NCBI GenBank assembly: GCA_951640165.1
Contig: OX621247.1
Location: 35,066,001-35,130,000 of the forward strand
From: Pseudoips prasinana
Taxonomy: Eukaryota > Arthropoda > Insecta > Lepidoptera > Nolidae
Direction: 5' to 3'
Length of the DNA: 64,000 bases
This document shows positions 40,571 through 51,639 of the stretch, piece by piece. Every line of letters starts with the position of its first letter. Within the stretch, counting starts at the first letter, position 1. The translations under genes were made by a program, and so were the position numbers. Below the pieces are notes generated by a model. The model was not told where the DNA came from. It worked only from the letters and a program-made list of their open reading frames with translations, and did not search any database.

Positions 40571-41233
40571 CATTTTAAGTTTGGTACTGTCAGAAACTAA
40601 AATAAAAAACATTTGTTTTATTATTTTCTTCATTATGATAGTTAAATTTGAAAGTTCTTAAAACCAACCAGAATAAAGTTATTAAGTATAGGCTAAGACT
40701 TTGATACCGATTTACGAGCGGACTAATGAGTATAAAGCCTAATGGCACCCGATTATTGAATTTGAAGTAGTCATTTATGTTTTATGTTGCTTCATTTTTT
40801 ATCGTAAATATCTCATTAAAATCTACTCAGTAGTTGATATTTAGAGTATGAAAAAGAAATAAAATGCAATTACATGGATTCTGTACGGAATGGCAATATA
40901 AACTCTTTTCATTTCTATAGCAGTTTAACACAGAAATGTTACCAAAGAAGAAAACCTAAGAAGAAAGTCCTGTTTTGTCATTGCATTAAAACTAATTAAG
41001 CGTATTCAGACGTAAATTGAATACTCAATTTGGGATAACACCAAAAACTCAAATTATCTCACATAACACCGAATCGTATCTTTAGAAAGTGCATACAATT
41101 AATTTTTGAGCTGAGTGTAAACGAACTCTTTCTTAGGCGACTCATTTAGCTCGCTCTTGATCGTACTCCTCCAGAACGGCTGTACCGAAATTCTTCAAAT
41201 TTGACCCACTGGGAGTGACCATACTCTTGCGTG
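40571..41233. other. No gene recognised
   Basis: AT-rich flank of the LTR element; its last four bases CGTG are the target duplication. Confidence 0.4.
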
Positions 41234-41898
41234 TGTTAGCTTGGAATCGATATAATAAGTATATAACTATATATATTATATGTTGGTAGATAAAATAATA
41301 GTAGATTTATAATTAAATACGGTATTAATAAAAAGCTGGTAGTCTTAACATTTTGTTGGCGACGGGCGGGTGTACGTCATACTTGTTTGTCGCAAAACTC
41401 GTTTCACAGTTGTTTGTCGTCTATTATAAAAGGTGTGTCCCGATCGGTTTGAGCATCATTCTTGTTGGAAACGTGGACCGGAGCGGAGCTCTCGGTGGTT
41501 GGAGGGACGATTCAGTTTGAACAAATTTAAATTAACAGTAATGCTATTTGTGTCGATTCTATTGGAACTGCCGTACTGAACAGACAGAGTGATTTAAAGC
41601 TAAGTAAACTTTGTATTATGTTTATGTCTCAACATGGTTTGTTTTATTAAATAATATGTTCAGCTTGTATTTCTTGTATTTAAATGATTGTTTCCCTATA
41701 TGGTAAATAAATATACCTTATAATAGATTACCTGGTTTTCATTATACACATATAACACCTCCATGATACATAAAGTATGATGTTTTGTTGTTGGTTACCT
41801 GTGTAAAGTAATCTTATTTATAACAATTTATATTTTAGAGCTTGGCATATCTGGCTATACCTATACTTATCTATACATCTATTTAGTATTACCCAACA
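41234..41898 (+). repeat. 5' LTR
   Basis: TG...CA ends; TATAAAA at 41425-41431 as likely promoter; AATAAA hexamers downstream (about 41646, 41706). Confidence 0.92.
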
Positions 41899-43129
41899 TC
41901 AGAATTTGGGATAGAATTCGCCCTATAATTTAATCATATGTGTTTTTTCAGTAGTGCCTGTGTATTCCTGACATTTCCTGTGTTCCTGATTGGCCCGGTT
42001 CGATCAGAGACTGCAGTAAGCCGAGGCAGCATCACCAAATAGCTTTAAGGCAAGCTATTCTTTGTTCAGTGAAGCTTGTCCATTAATCCATCAAGCAAGA
42101 TAAATAAAAAGGTTAGTGGAGTGTTTGTGATCAAAGTGTTGTGTGGTGAAACAAAAATGAAGTGCAGTGTTAAAAAGTGTTACAAGTGTATCAAATGGTG
42201 TAGGTTTAGTTTACAAAAGCATAAAGAGGTTTCATGTTATGTGAACAGTGCCACATTAATAAAATGTTGATATATTGTCCGGTGGAGTAGTGAAAGAAAG
42301 CCTCTTAAAGAATAACAGCTGTAGATTTTTTTATTTGAAAATTATTATTTGAATAGTTAATTACCTTTTGTTTGATTTTTAATGAAAGCTGTTCAATAGT
42401 ATTTGACAGTGAAAAGCATTATTAGAAATATCTAATGGTAATAATTACTGTATACTTTATTATATGCTACATTACTATGTGAGCATTTGGCATTTGTGGG
42501 TCTGATTATCTTTAATAAATGGTGGTCAGATTTGCAAATGTTGAATAAGATTTAGAAAAAAGTTGCAATGGTGCCATTGCCAACTTATGGATAATAATAG
42601 TCAGTATGACCGAGCGAAAGATCTGAAATATAGTTACCGAAAATAATTTATTATGTGAACATGGGTATTGCTGTTTATTAAAATCAATAATTAGTCTATT
42701 CCATGCACCAGTAGTTCAATAACAATAATGTCTCCATCTACCAGTAAATAAGATAGTGCCAATAATATGAGTGGTCAGATGGATATTACCGGAATAGAAA
42801 ATAATATTTAGTCATTGAGCTATGGGTGTTGGACATTAATGGTTTTGAATAACTTATAAAATGAAATATTTGGCTTTTGAATTCTAATAGCCTCCCATCT
42901 AATTATCCCAATGAAAATTCTGTTATCTTATCGGTTCTTTATTGAAATTTAAACAAGTAGTGACTACAAAATATTAATAGTGGAGACTGCGGAATACTGG
43001 TTGTTCTGAGTTAGCTTAGATTCCAGCAGTTATATCAAATTGGCCATGCAAAAGATATTATTTCGGATTAGATAAAAGTAATCTTAATGAGTATTTCTAA
43101 AATAAAATTCTTTGATATTACATTTCACA

Positions 43130-43255
43130 AAGTACCTGAAATTGGCCATTCTAGCTGTGCCAGGATCAGTGAGCAGATTCATAACTTAATTTGCTTCATG
43201 GTTTTTAAATTTGTGGGCCCCATTGTAGCTATCTAAATAATAACTTAATTCACAA
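43130..43255 (+). repeat. Captured antisense LINE RT fragment
   Basis: GCCATTCTAGCTGTGCCAGG ATCAGTGAGCAG and TTTGTGGGCCCCATTGTAG resemble the antisense of the LINE RT ORF near 52325-52435. Confidence 0.6.
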
Positions 43256-43689
43256 ATTTGATTTGTAGTTTCACTGGTTTGGTTACTTTGATTAATCTTA
43301 AGGTTATTATCGTAACCTTGGGGCTAACCTGATTAAAATTAAAGAAATGAAGAAACATTTCTCATTGATGTCAATTAGCGTATCGAGTAGAGTTTTAGGG
43401 TGTTGCAGAGATGTGTTTTTATATAAATATCTCAAAAACATTTTATATTCCGCCTAGGTACTTCGAGACGAAGTACATGTCAAAATGGCCGAAGTTTAAT
43501 AATTAATTGTGTACATAATTAGAATAAAAGAATGGAGTCCACTATAGCCTCATCTCTTTTACTGTTTTACGATCTTGGATCTCGTTTGAGTGGCAAATTC
43601 AGCAATTGAAACTGAGTTGGTTTGCTGGTAAATACAAATCATAAAAAAAAAGAAAAAAAAATCGCTTACATTTATTGTGATGGAATATA

Positions 43690-44215
43690 TAGTACATAGT
43701 TTTTAACCGACTTCCAAAGGAGGAGGTTCTCAAGTTCACCGGTATTTTTTTTTTTTTTTATGTATGTACATCGATTACTCGGAGATTTATGATCCGATTT
43801 ACGTGATTCTTTTTTAGTTTGATTTGGAATAGTTGCCATTTGGTCCCATAAAAATTTTATATGGATTGACCCAGTAGTTTTCATTTTATGGACATTTTTG
43901 TATGAAATTTTTTGTTTAAGTGGACGATGTCGATGATGCACAGACGTTTGTAAATCTTAGCTAGTCAAGCTAGACTCATCCTGTTCAAGTGTGTCTTGAC
44001 ATGAACATAAACAACAATTTCAGACGACTAGCGTTTAATACGCTTCCAAAATAAAAGCTTAAATACGTCTTTTTTTTTGGAAGCGCATGTAGGCGCACCT
44101 TTTAGCACCAGCGTATTTTATTATGTACCTACGTACACCGATTACGCTGAGATTTATGAACCGATTATGTACGTGATTCTTCTTTAGTTTGATGCGGAAT
44201 AGCTGCCATATTTAG
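43690..44215 (+). repeat. Dispersed ACCGACTTCCAAAGGAGGAGG repeat, two pieces
   Basis: At 43703 AACCGACTTCCAAAGGAGGA then ATCGATTACTCGGAGATTTA and TTTACGTGATTC; a second, shorter piece at about 44095-44205 repeats the same blocks. Confidence 0.6.
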
Positions 44216-44790
44216 GGTTCTGTAGTCAAATGTCTTTCACAAAGGTTCTTCTTGATTTGTCACGTCTGTATGTCTGCCCGTCCGTATGTAACAGCCATTT
44301 TTTCCGAAACTATAAGAACTATACTGTCTAATCTTGGTCAGCAGATGTATTCCGTGAACCGCATTAAGATTTTCACACAAAAATAGAAAAACAAACAATA
44401 AAATTTGGGGGTTCCCTATACTTACTTAGAACTGAATTTAAAAAAAAATCATTAAATTATACATGTGGGGTATCTATGGATAGGACTTCGAAAATGATAT
44501 TGAGGTTTATAATATAGCGCGAGAGACACTTCCAAAGGCGTAAAATGCCCCCCCCCCCCCCCCCCCCTGTAACTTCTAAAATAAGAGAATCATAAAACTA
44601 AAACAAATAGATGATGTACATTACCATGCAAACTTCCACCGAAAATTGGTTTGAAAGAGATCTAGTAAGTGGTTTTTTTAATGCGTCATAAATCGTAAAC
44701 CGCAATTTACCTTCCATTCTATCAACTCAAATACTTGCTGCTACGGAAAGAAACATTCCGCCTTTAACGGGCGAGTCCGACTCATTATCT
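44212..44790 (+). repeat. Dispersed GGGTTCCGTAG repeat, second copy
   Basis: Same landmarks and order as 7420-8015, including a C homopolymer at 44548-44567 and ACTTGCTGCT...GAGTCCGACTC near the end. Confidence 0.7.
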
Positions 44791-44798
44791 AATCAATG

Positions 44799-44980
44799 AT
44801 AAATAAGACCTAGGCTATCAGCCCTCTGCTCAGTAGACTCGTTGGCTAATCGATCATTAATAAGACCTAGTCTTCATTGACTCATACCCTCTGTTCAGCA
44901 GACTAGATGGCTATTCGATCATAAGATCATTCGATTCATAATAAGATCTAGTGTATAAGCCCTCAGCACACAACCTATGC
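44799..44980 (+). repeat. Degenerate tandem repeat, about 70-bp unit, three copies
   Basis: Units share ATAAGACCTAG, CCCTCTGCTCAGTAGACT, GGCTAATCGATCAT with increasing divergence. Confidence 0.65.
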
Positions 44981-45251
44981 GCTTGCTGTTCAGACTTTCA
45001 TAAATCTTAGCTAGTCTAGACTCGTACTGTGCAAGTTTTCTTAGAGTGAACGTAATTTTATGTAGTTTTTCTTACTTTACAAACGGTCTTTTAGATCATT
45101 CACTGTCCCACAAGAACGTGAAAAAGAGTTTCGAACAACATTTTTTCGGAAGATGTTTCTTTTTTCCGTTCTCGTTTGTTGGGATCTATAGTTTTAAGGC
45201 GCGCGGCACCTTTTGAAGTCCTAACCACAGCTAGACACTAAAAAGTAACAA

Positions 45252-45817
45252 ATAAAAAAAACTTCGTTTAAAAAAACCGACTTCAAAAACTAAAAAGTAT
45301 AAAAAAAATATCTTAATAAAGATTTAATTTAATACATCACTTATAATATAATATTAATGAAATAATATAATTTGTATGTGCTACCTATTGATAGGTTTGA
45401 AGTCGGTGCCAAGCCCTAAGCAAAATAAAAGTTAATATTACATACAGCTTTCATACTTTGTGATGAAACTCCTACACTAAAGATTAACCTAAGTAAATAA
45501 ACTTAAAGAACAATATGAAACAGATGAAACTGTATCATAAAAATATATGACGACCGTCAACGACGTCTGCACGCTTGGGTTGTTTGTGTAGAAATACGAA
45601 GCTATCCCGCTGAAAGTAACGCGCGGCGAGTGTGGTACCTACTATTACATTTGGCTTGGCACCGACTTCAAACCTATCAATAGGTAGCACATACAAATTA
45701 TATTATTTCATTAATATTATATTATAAGTGATGTATTAAATTAAATCTTTATTAAGATATTTTTTTTATACTTTTTAGTTTTTGAAGTCGGTTTTTTTAA
45801 ACGAAGTTTTTTTTATT
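45252..45817. mobile_element. Foldback MITE with 164-bp arms
   Basis: Left arm 45252-45415 and right arm 45653-45817 are near-perfect complements. Ends AATAAAAAAAACTTCG; inner ends GAAGTCGGTGCCAAGCC. A 237-bp loop carries GCGCGGCGAGTGTGG. Superfamily unknown. Confidence 0.9.
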
Positions 45818-46019
45818 CCATACAAGTACTATTACGTAGTATCATTATGGGATCGGTCATTATTGATAAAGTAAACTTTAGTTGGTAATAACATGGGTGT
45901 AGTATATTTTAAAATGCATATATAGTATTGTGGCCTATTCGTGATATTGAAAACATTACGTTGCTTTTACAAAGTTAAATTTGTTTAAATGACAATGATT
46001 TTAATCTTTTTAATTCTAT

Positions 46020-46684
46020 GCCGTGACTTGGTGCTGATTTCTCTCATCAACAGCGGATGAAAGAGATCAGCATGTCTATGTTACAGTCTCTGTTATAATC
46101 CGCTAGTCGGTCAATTACTTGGTGTCAATATTGACAAAGTCTGACAAAGATTTGTAGACCTTACACGTTTGGTGTTGGTCAGTTGAGAGACCATCTTTTG
46201 GAATTAAACTCTAACCGCTGGTCGGCCTTCTATTTGGTGTCAGTTATCTCACCAGCAGCGGGTGAACGTTTCTGACATGTCTATGTAGTTGGCAGTTAGA
46301 TTCAATAAACGCTGGTCGGCCTTCTATTTGGTGTCAGTTATCTCGCCAGCAGCGGGTGAACGTTTCTGACATGTCTATGTAGTTGGCAGTTAGATTCAAT
46401 AAACGCTGGTCGGCCTTCTATTTGGTGTCAGTTATCTCACCAGCAGCGGGTGAACGTTTCTGACATGTCTATGTAGTTGGCAGTTAGATTCAATAAACGC
46501 TGGTCGGCCTTCTATTTGGTGTCAGTTATCTCACCAGCAGCGGGTGAATGTTTCTGACATGTCTATGTAGTTGGCAGTTAAGAGTCAATAACCGCTGGTC
46601 GGCCTTCTATTTGGTGTCAGATATCTCACCAGCAGCGGGTGAACGTTTCTGACATGTCTATGTAGTTGGCAGTTAAGAGTCTAT
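46020..46684 (+). repeat. Minisatellite, 94-bp unit, five copies plus decayed ones
   Basis: Units start GCTGGTCGGCCTTCTATTTG at 46217, 46311, 46405, 46499 and 46594 (spacing 94, 94, 94, 95) and are almost identical. Two more diverged units precede (about 46020-46200). Confidence 0.92.
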
Positions 46685-46809
46685 TGAACTATATAAATAA
46701 TTAAAAACGAAACCTATAATTATGAGACTTATAATTGATGACATATAAATGGAAACAATGTTATTTTTATGGTATATCAATACTAAAATTCAAAAATCAA
46801 TAATTCCGT

Positions 46810-47480
46810 AAAATGTTGCCTTTGTGTGTAATCGTAATGTGTATTGACTTGGAGCGACTTGATCTCTGGCCCATTCGTCACAAAAATGGCCATAACTTTT
46901 TTAATGTGCTGCTGCACAAATTTGACTTAAATAATTCTTTTGAACTTAGTCGTGGATGTTTCTATAATAATAATATATCTTTATTTTGCTTAGAATATAG
47001 GTCATTAGGTACAATATGTGATGTTAGAAGTAATGAAAGATGCCGAGTACATTCTGCCAATTTGACATGCAAACATTGCAATGACTTTAAACTAAAATAC
47101 AATTACAAACAAAGGATTATATTACTTTTAACAAATTTGGCTACTTTTAATGTGTAAAGACTCGAAAAGTTGACAAATTATGAGCTTTGAAAATAGGTAC
47201 ACAGCAGTAATTATCAGTAACTCTTAAGTTTAAATATTGCTGTTGTGCAGTATTGTTTTTGGGCTTTGAAAATACTTTCTCATTCGCTACAGTTGCCCCA
47301 AAAATGTATTCCAAATCTTAGTACCGAAACTCCTAGACCGTGATAAGCAATAAGTGCTGTTTTGTTGTTTACTTTATTGGTGAAATGAACTAAGCTTTTT
47401 ACAAATAGTTCTTCAATATGACTGGGAAGATGTGACAGAACCATGTAACTTAAGGTTATGCTTATACCTAACGTAATTGA
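46810..47480 (+). repeat. LINE-derived antisense segment in LTR element
   Basis: AAATGTTGCCTTTGTGTGTA ATCG, GGAGCGACTTGATC, AATTCTTTTGAACTTAGTCG and later GACTGGGAAGATGTGACAGA parallel, in diverged form, the antisense of the LINE 3' end and ORF C-terminus at 51670-52060. Confidence 0.55.
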
Positions 47481-47859
47481 TGATTTGTCCTTATCAAGTG
47501 TGTAATAATTAATAGTATAGTAATTAAAGATAGTAGTATTAAAATTTGTTCATTAACTGTGTTGCTTTGTAAAGTGTAATTTTATAGCATCTTATTGTAT
47601 CTCATATTAGGCAAACAAGCTTTTTTGTATTCATTGGTGAAAGCATATAATTCGTAATTAGTTGTTATAACCTGTTTCTTATCATAAGTTAATATAATAA
47701 AATAATATTATAATAAAATAATTAAAAATAATAAAATAAAATAAACAATAATATATAATAAAATAATTTATAATAAAATAAAATCAATAAATAAAATAAA
47801 TAGTTAAATAAAATTAAGTGAAATAATACTTCGTGGACGAAGTATTGTCAGTATGGCCG

Positions 47860-48524
47860 TGTTAGCTTGGAATCGATATAATAAGTATATAACTATATAT
47901 ATTATATGTTGGTAGATAAAATAATAGTAGATTTATAATTAAATACGGTATTAATAAAAAGCTGGTAGTCTTAACATTTTGTTGGCGACGGGCGGGTGTA
48001 CGTCATACTTGTTTGTCGCAAAACACGTTTCACAGTTGTTTGTCGTCTATTATAAAAGGTGTGTCCCGATCGGTTTGAGCATCATTCTTGTTGGAAACGT
48101 GGACCGGAGCGGAGCTCTCGGTGGTTGGAGGGACGATTCAGTTTGAACAAATTTAAATTAACAGTAATGCTATTTGTGTCGATTCTATTGGAACTGCCGT
48201 ACTGAACAGACAGAGTGATTTAAAGCTAAGTAAACTTCGTATTATGTTTATGTCTCAACATGGTTTGTTTTATTTAATAATATGTTCAGCTTGTATTTCT
48301 TGTATTTAAATGATTGTTTCCCTATATGGTAAATAAATATACCTTATAATAGATTACCTGGTTTTCATTATACACATATAACACCTCCATGATACATAAA
48401 GTATGATGTTTTGTTGTTGGTTACCTGTGTAAAGTAATCTTATTTATAACAATTTATATTTTAGAGCTTGGCATATCTGGCTATACCTATACTTATCTAT
48501 ACATCTATTTAGTATTACCCAACA
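47860..48524 (+). repeat. 3' LTR
   Basis: 665 bp, three visible differences from the 5' LTR (AACACG for AACTCG, CTTCGTA for CTTTGTA, TATTTAA for TATTAAA). Confidence 0.92.
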
Positions 48525-48591
48525 CGTGCATATGTCTTACTCATAAAAATCCGACACGACACGGAGGAATAATTTCCTATAAAAAAAACAA

Positions 48592-49490
48592 ATACACGTG
48601 TGGGGCAGCGGCTAAGACAGTCGCCTCACCGCTTCGTGTCGCGGGTTCGAGTTCCGCGCCAGACAACTATTTGTGTGACCCATAAATAGTTGTTCTGAGT
48701 TTTGATATAATTTGGCCCGTCTATTATATGTATAAATAAAATTAAAAAAGGTTTTTATTCACGTAGACTTTAAAAAAGCGCTTGTAAATAGTCAGAACAT
48801 GTTTGTAGTGTTATAGTTGTATACATTATTATTTCTAGTAACATAGATATTTAGGTACACATTGTATTGATAGTATTAAAACATTAATAAAATTTATTTT
48901 ATAACAGCAATGATATTTAGCTAGCTCGTATCAAGTTATTGTCAAGAGATTATGTTTCAGTTTAATTATCTAGTTTAAGTCTAATTATCTAGTTTAAGTC
49001 TAATATTTGTAATACATATTGGCAATGGTTCTGTCTATATTAAGGTGATATTATTATGACGGACCTTATGTTAATAACGACGGTCGCGCTTTAATGCTAC
49101 CACCGGATCCAATGCGCCCCAACTGAGAAGACCCAGCGAAACAAACTCAGCGGGTGTCTCTACTACCGGTTTCAACACGGCCCAGTTGAGACGCTCCGGC
49201 GAAACATACTCAATGGGGCATATACACGAGATTTGGTCCACTTACTGTAATTATTTAGCAGGCAAACACAATATATGCTTGATCGGTTGTCTGATTAATT
49301 ATTTATTTTAGCTTTAATATATTAGAAAGAGAAAATAAAAACGTCAAAATAAAAGTAACATTAATCATTTTGAGACACAACCAACAGTTCTGAAATTCGT
49401 AGAATATTTAAATAATAGATAGTTTTATTACAGATAGTTCCCGTGACATAGGGATTATACTCCATAGTGCGAGCGTTGTCTTTTTAAAAA
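48592..49490 (+). mobile_element. SINE family C split by a LINE piece
   Basis: Head GCGGCTAAGACAGTCGCC and GCGGGTTCGAGTTCCGC at 48592-48728; tail CCGTGACATAGGGATTATAC ...GCGTTGTCTTTTT at 49430-49490. The 0.7 kb between is foreign. Confidence 0.75.
48729..49425. mobile_element. LINE 3'-end insertion
   Basis: Starts AAAAAAGGTTTTTATTCACG TAGAC, a LINE 3' end also seen at 61131-61335 and 61570-61745. It contains CAACTGAGAAGACCCAGCG and a 23-bp tandem duplication near 48965-49008. Confidence 0.6.
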
Positions 49491-49589
49491 TGAACAAAGT
49501 ACAAATCAATTTAAAGTATAGACATCTGTTTAACGACACTCCTTATAAGCTATACTAGTTCTACCAAAAACTAGTATAGCTTGTAAACA

Positions 49590-49765
49590 TCTAGATATAC
49601 TGGATTGCATAAATTTTAATTTTATAACATTATTCGCAATGCTAAGCATTTATCTAATCTCAAAAATGGGAAATCATAAATTTAATCGTCCGGCGGGTCT
49701 CGAATCTGCACCATCTACCAATCCGGGGTAGGCGCTCTGCGTTAAGGCGACGTCGTAGTTGAAAA
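49590..49765 (-). mobile_element. tRNA-derived SINE, family F
   Basis: Minus strand: CTTAACGCAGAGCGCC, GATTGGTAGATGGTGCAGAT TCGAGACCC and CCCATTTTTGAGATTAG. A sister copy is at 57355-57475. A 14-bp-arm hairpin precedes it at 49547-49582. Confidence 0.65.
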
Positions 49766-50689
49766 CTCAGTAAGAAGCCCCTTTGTCTTCTTACTTATCT
49801 CACGTCTCGAAATAGATACCGAACTGAAAAAAATACAGTAGGAAGCGAAGAATATGAATAAAATAATGAATAAAGTAGATTTTCAAAACAACAAAGGTAT
49901 AAAGCAAAAAAAAATGTGAAGTGACCTAAGGGTAAACATTTTCAGCTTCTATTTCTCCATATTTTAAGCGACAACAGCATATTTTTTTTAAGAAGTGTGT
50001 ACCTTAAATAGGTTCTAAAAGAATTGACCGTTTATTTTATAATTTTGCTCTTTATTTTTTACAAAATTAAATAATAACCTTAAATATACATCGACTTCAG
50101 CGTCTGCATTTACATACGACCGCCCTTCGTTACGCAAAGTTCGACCTTATTAACCGAGTGTTAAGAACAAATGTCGGAACGACTTGTACTTTCAGTTCGC
50201 GTTCAGACGCTGCCCCGGGACGTGGTTTTTGTTTCGCTCTGATCGCCGAACAACTTAATAAAAATTTCAATAAATATAAGACAGAAATTACTTTATCCAA
50301 AGTAGCTATAATTTTTTTGTAGTATTAGGTAGGTTTAAATATTTTTTGTGACCTTTTTTTTCCTTTTTTAGAAGTAATTGTTTTTGTGAAAATGGTAAAT
50401 AAACGTCATAGATTACTTAGTTAAATTGGGACAAGGAACCGTCAAACACGTCAACGAAATGACCGATAATATTTTTCTCTAATAGCACTTAAACTCTTTA
50501 GTAATAAAGTCCATAATAGTGAAGTCTGCACTAGTACATAGCCGGCAGTACATAGTGTATAGGATTGAACAGTAGAACAATTGACGGAATCGTTGGTCTA
50601 GCTTGTTAGGTAACCATACATCGTGGATAAATTGAAAGTTTTTAGAAAATTTAGAAGGTCTTGTAGTAGACAGAAAGGCGGTGGAGAGA
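49766..50689. other. No gene recognised
   Basis: AT-rich with a GC-richer patch at about 50100-50250 of unknown nature. Confidence 0.4.
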
Positions 50690-51305
50690 CAAACAGTTTT
50701 ACAGAGCGACAGCTGTGAATGGTTAGAGCTGAGGAAAAATTTATTCACCGCTTCAAATTTTGGAAGGGGTGTTAAAAGTAAAAAGGTCCTGGAAATTTAG
50801 TAAAGATATTTTGTACAAAAAGAATATTCCTAACGTGGCTTCTGTATCACATGGAAAAATTGCTCTAGTGCAGTTGGCTAAAAAAGAAATTATAAAAATT
50901 GAGCTTTGTGGCCTATTTATTCATAAAGTATATCCATTCCTTGGGGCAAGTCCAGATGGAATAGTAGGTGATGACACATTGGTTGAAATAAAATGTCCAG
51001 TAGCTCCTTCCAAAGTTGGCATGGATGAAGCTATAAAAACAAATAATACAAATTTATAAATAAAATAAAAAATCTAAACAGTAATTGGTATTTTCAAACC
51101 CAAGTTCAGTTGAATATTAGTGGCAGAGAAAAGTGTAGTTTAGGTATATGGGAAAGTGAGAAAACACCATTAAAAGTCATTAAGATGGAGCAATAGCTAG
51201 TTATTTTTACAAAAATCAAATTCTTGTTGAGCTGGTTGACTCACGCTATAGTAGGGAATAACCATTTAGGGACGATGAAACAGACAAGGAGAACAACCAG
51301 TCTAA
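50690..51305 (+). pseudogene. YqaJ-type nuclease (viral-recombinase family), broken
   Basis: In one frame ERQTVLQSDSCEWLELRK and FTASNFGRG (50690-50765) match the N-terminal block of YqaJ-like nucleases. In another, from about 50790, DILYKKNIPNVASV, YPFLGASPDGIVGDD and LVEIKCPVAPSK follow, which is the D...ExK catalytic block of lambda-exonuclease-like nucleases. Later pieces are NWYFQTQVQLNISG and VELVDSRYSRE. Frameshifts and stops separate them. Insects carry many YqaJ copies, often linked to mobile DNA; the parent element is not identified. Confidence 0.75.
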
Positions 51306-51639
51306 ATAATATACTATGGATTACGGAAGACGTAAATAATATAGCATGCAATAAGGATGTCTCTTTCAGTGCAGGTATCAGAATACACGATGAAGAAGAG
51401 ATAACAGTTCTTAATTTCGCAGATTTTTAAATAATTATGAATTTCAAACATATTTTTTTAGTACTAACTTTTTTAAAAATCCGTTTAGGAGCTACGACGC
51501 CACAGACATACACTCAGATACACACGTTAAACTTACCACACCTATCTATTAGTTTCTGTTTTAAAAATTATTAATCGGTAAAACGATTGTGTCACTTACT
51601 TATTTTCCACCTATTTTTTAACTCCTGACACAAAATTCA

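Larger units (their letters stand above)
41234..48524. mobile_element. LTR element without gag-pol (LARD-like)
   Basis: 7291 bp with two 665-bp LTRs that begin TGTTAG and end AACA, flanked by CGTG at 41230-41233 and 48525-48528. By eye I find three differences between the LTRs, so the insertion is young. The 5.96-kb interior has no frame over 115 codons and no protease, RT or integrase motif. No clear primer-binding site or polypurine tract was recognised. It is therefore a large non-autonomous retrotransposon derivative that depends on another element's proteins. Orientation is taken from the TATA box in the LTR (plus). Confidence 0.9.

Noticed and set aside
42076..42270. 64-codon frame just inside the LTR element, considered as a gag remnant
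   Set aside because: It has several Cys but not the CCHC spacing, and no other gag or pol motif follows.
46217..46684. Regular direct repeats, considered as a CRISPR array
   Set aside because: The whole 94-bp unit repeats with no variable spacers, and the sequence is eukaryotic. It is a minisatellite.
46813..47157. 114-codon open frame in the LTR element
   Set aside because: It lies on the antisense of LINE-derived sequence and shows no domain; probably chance.
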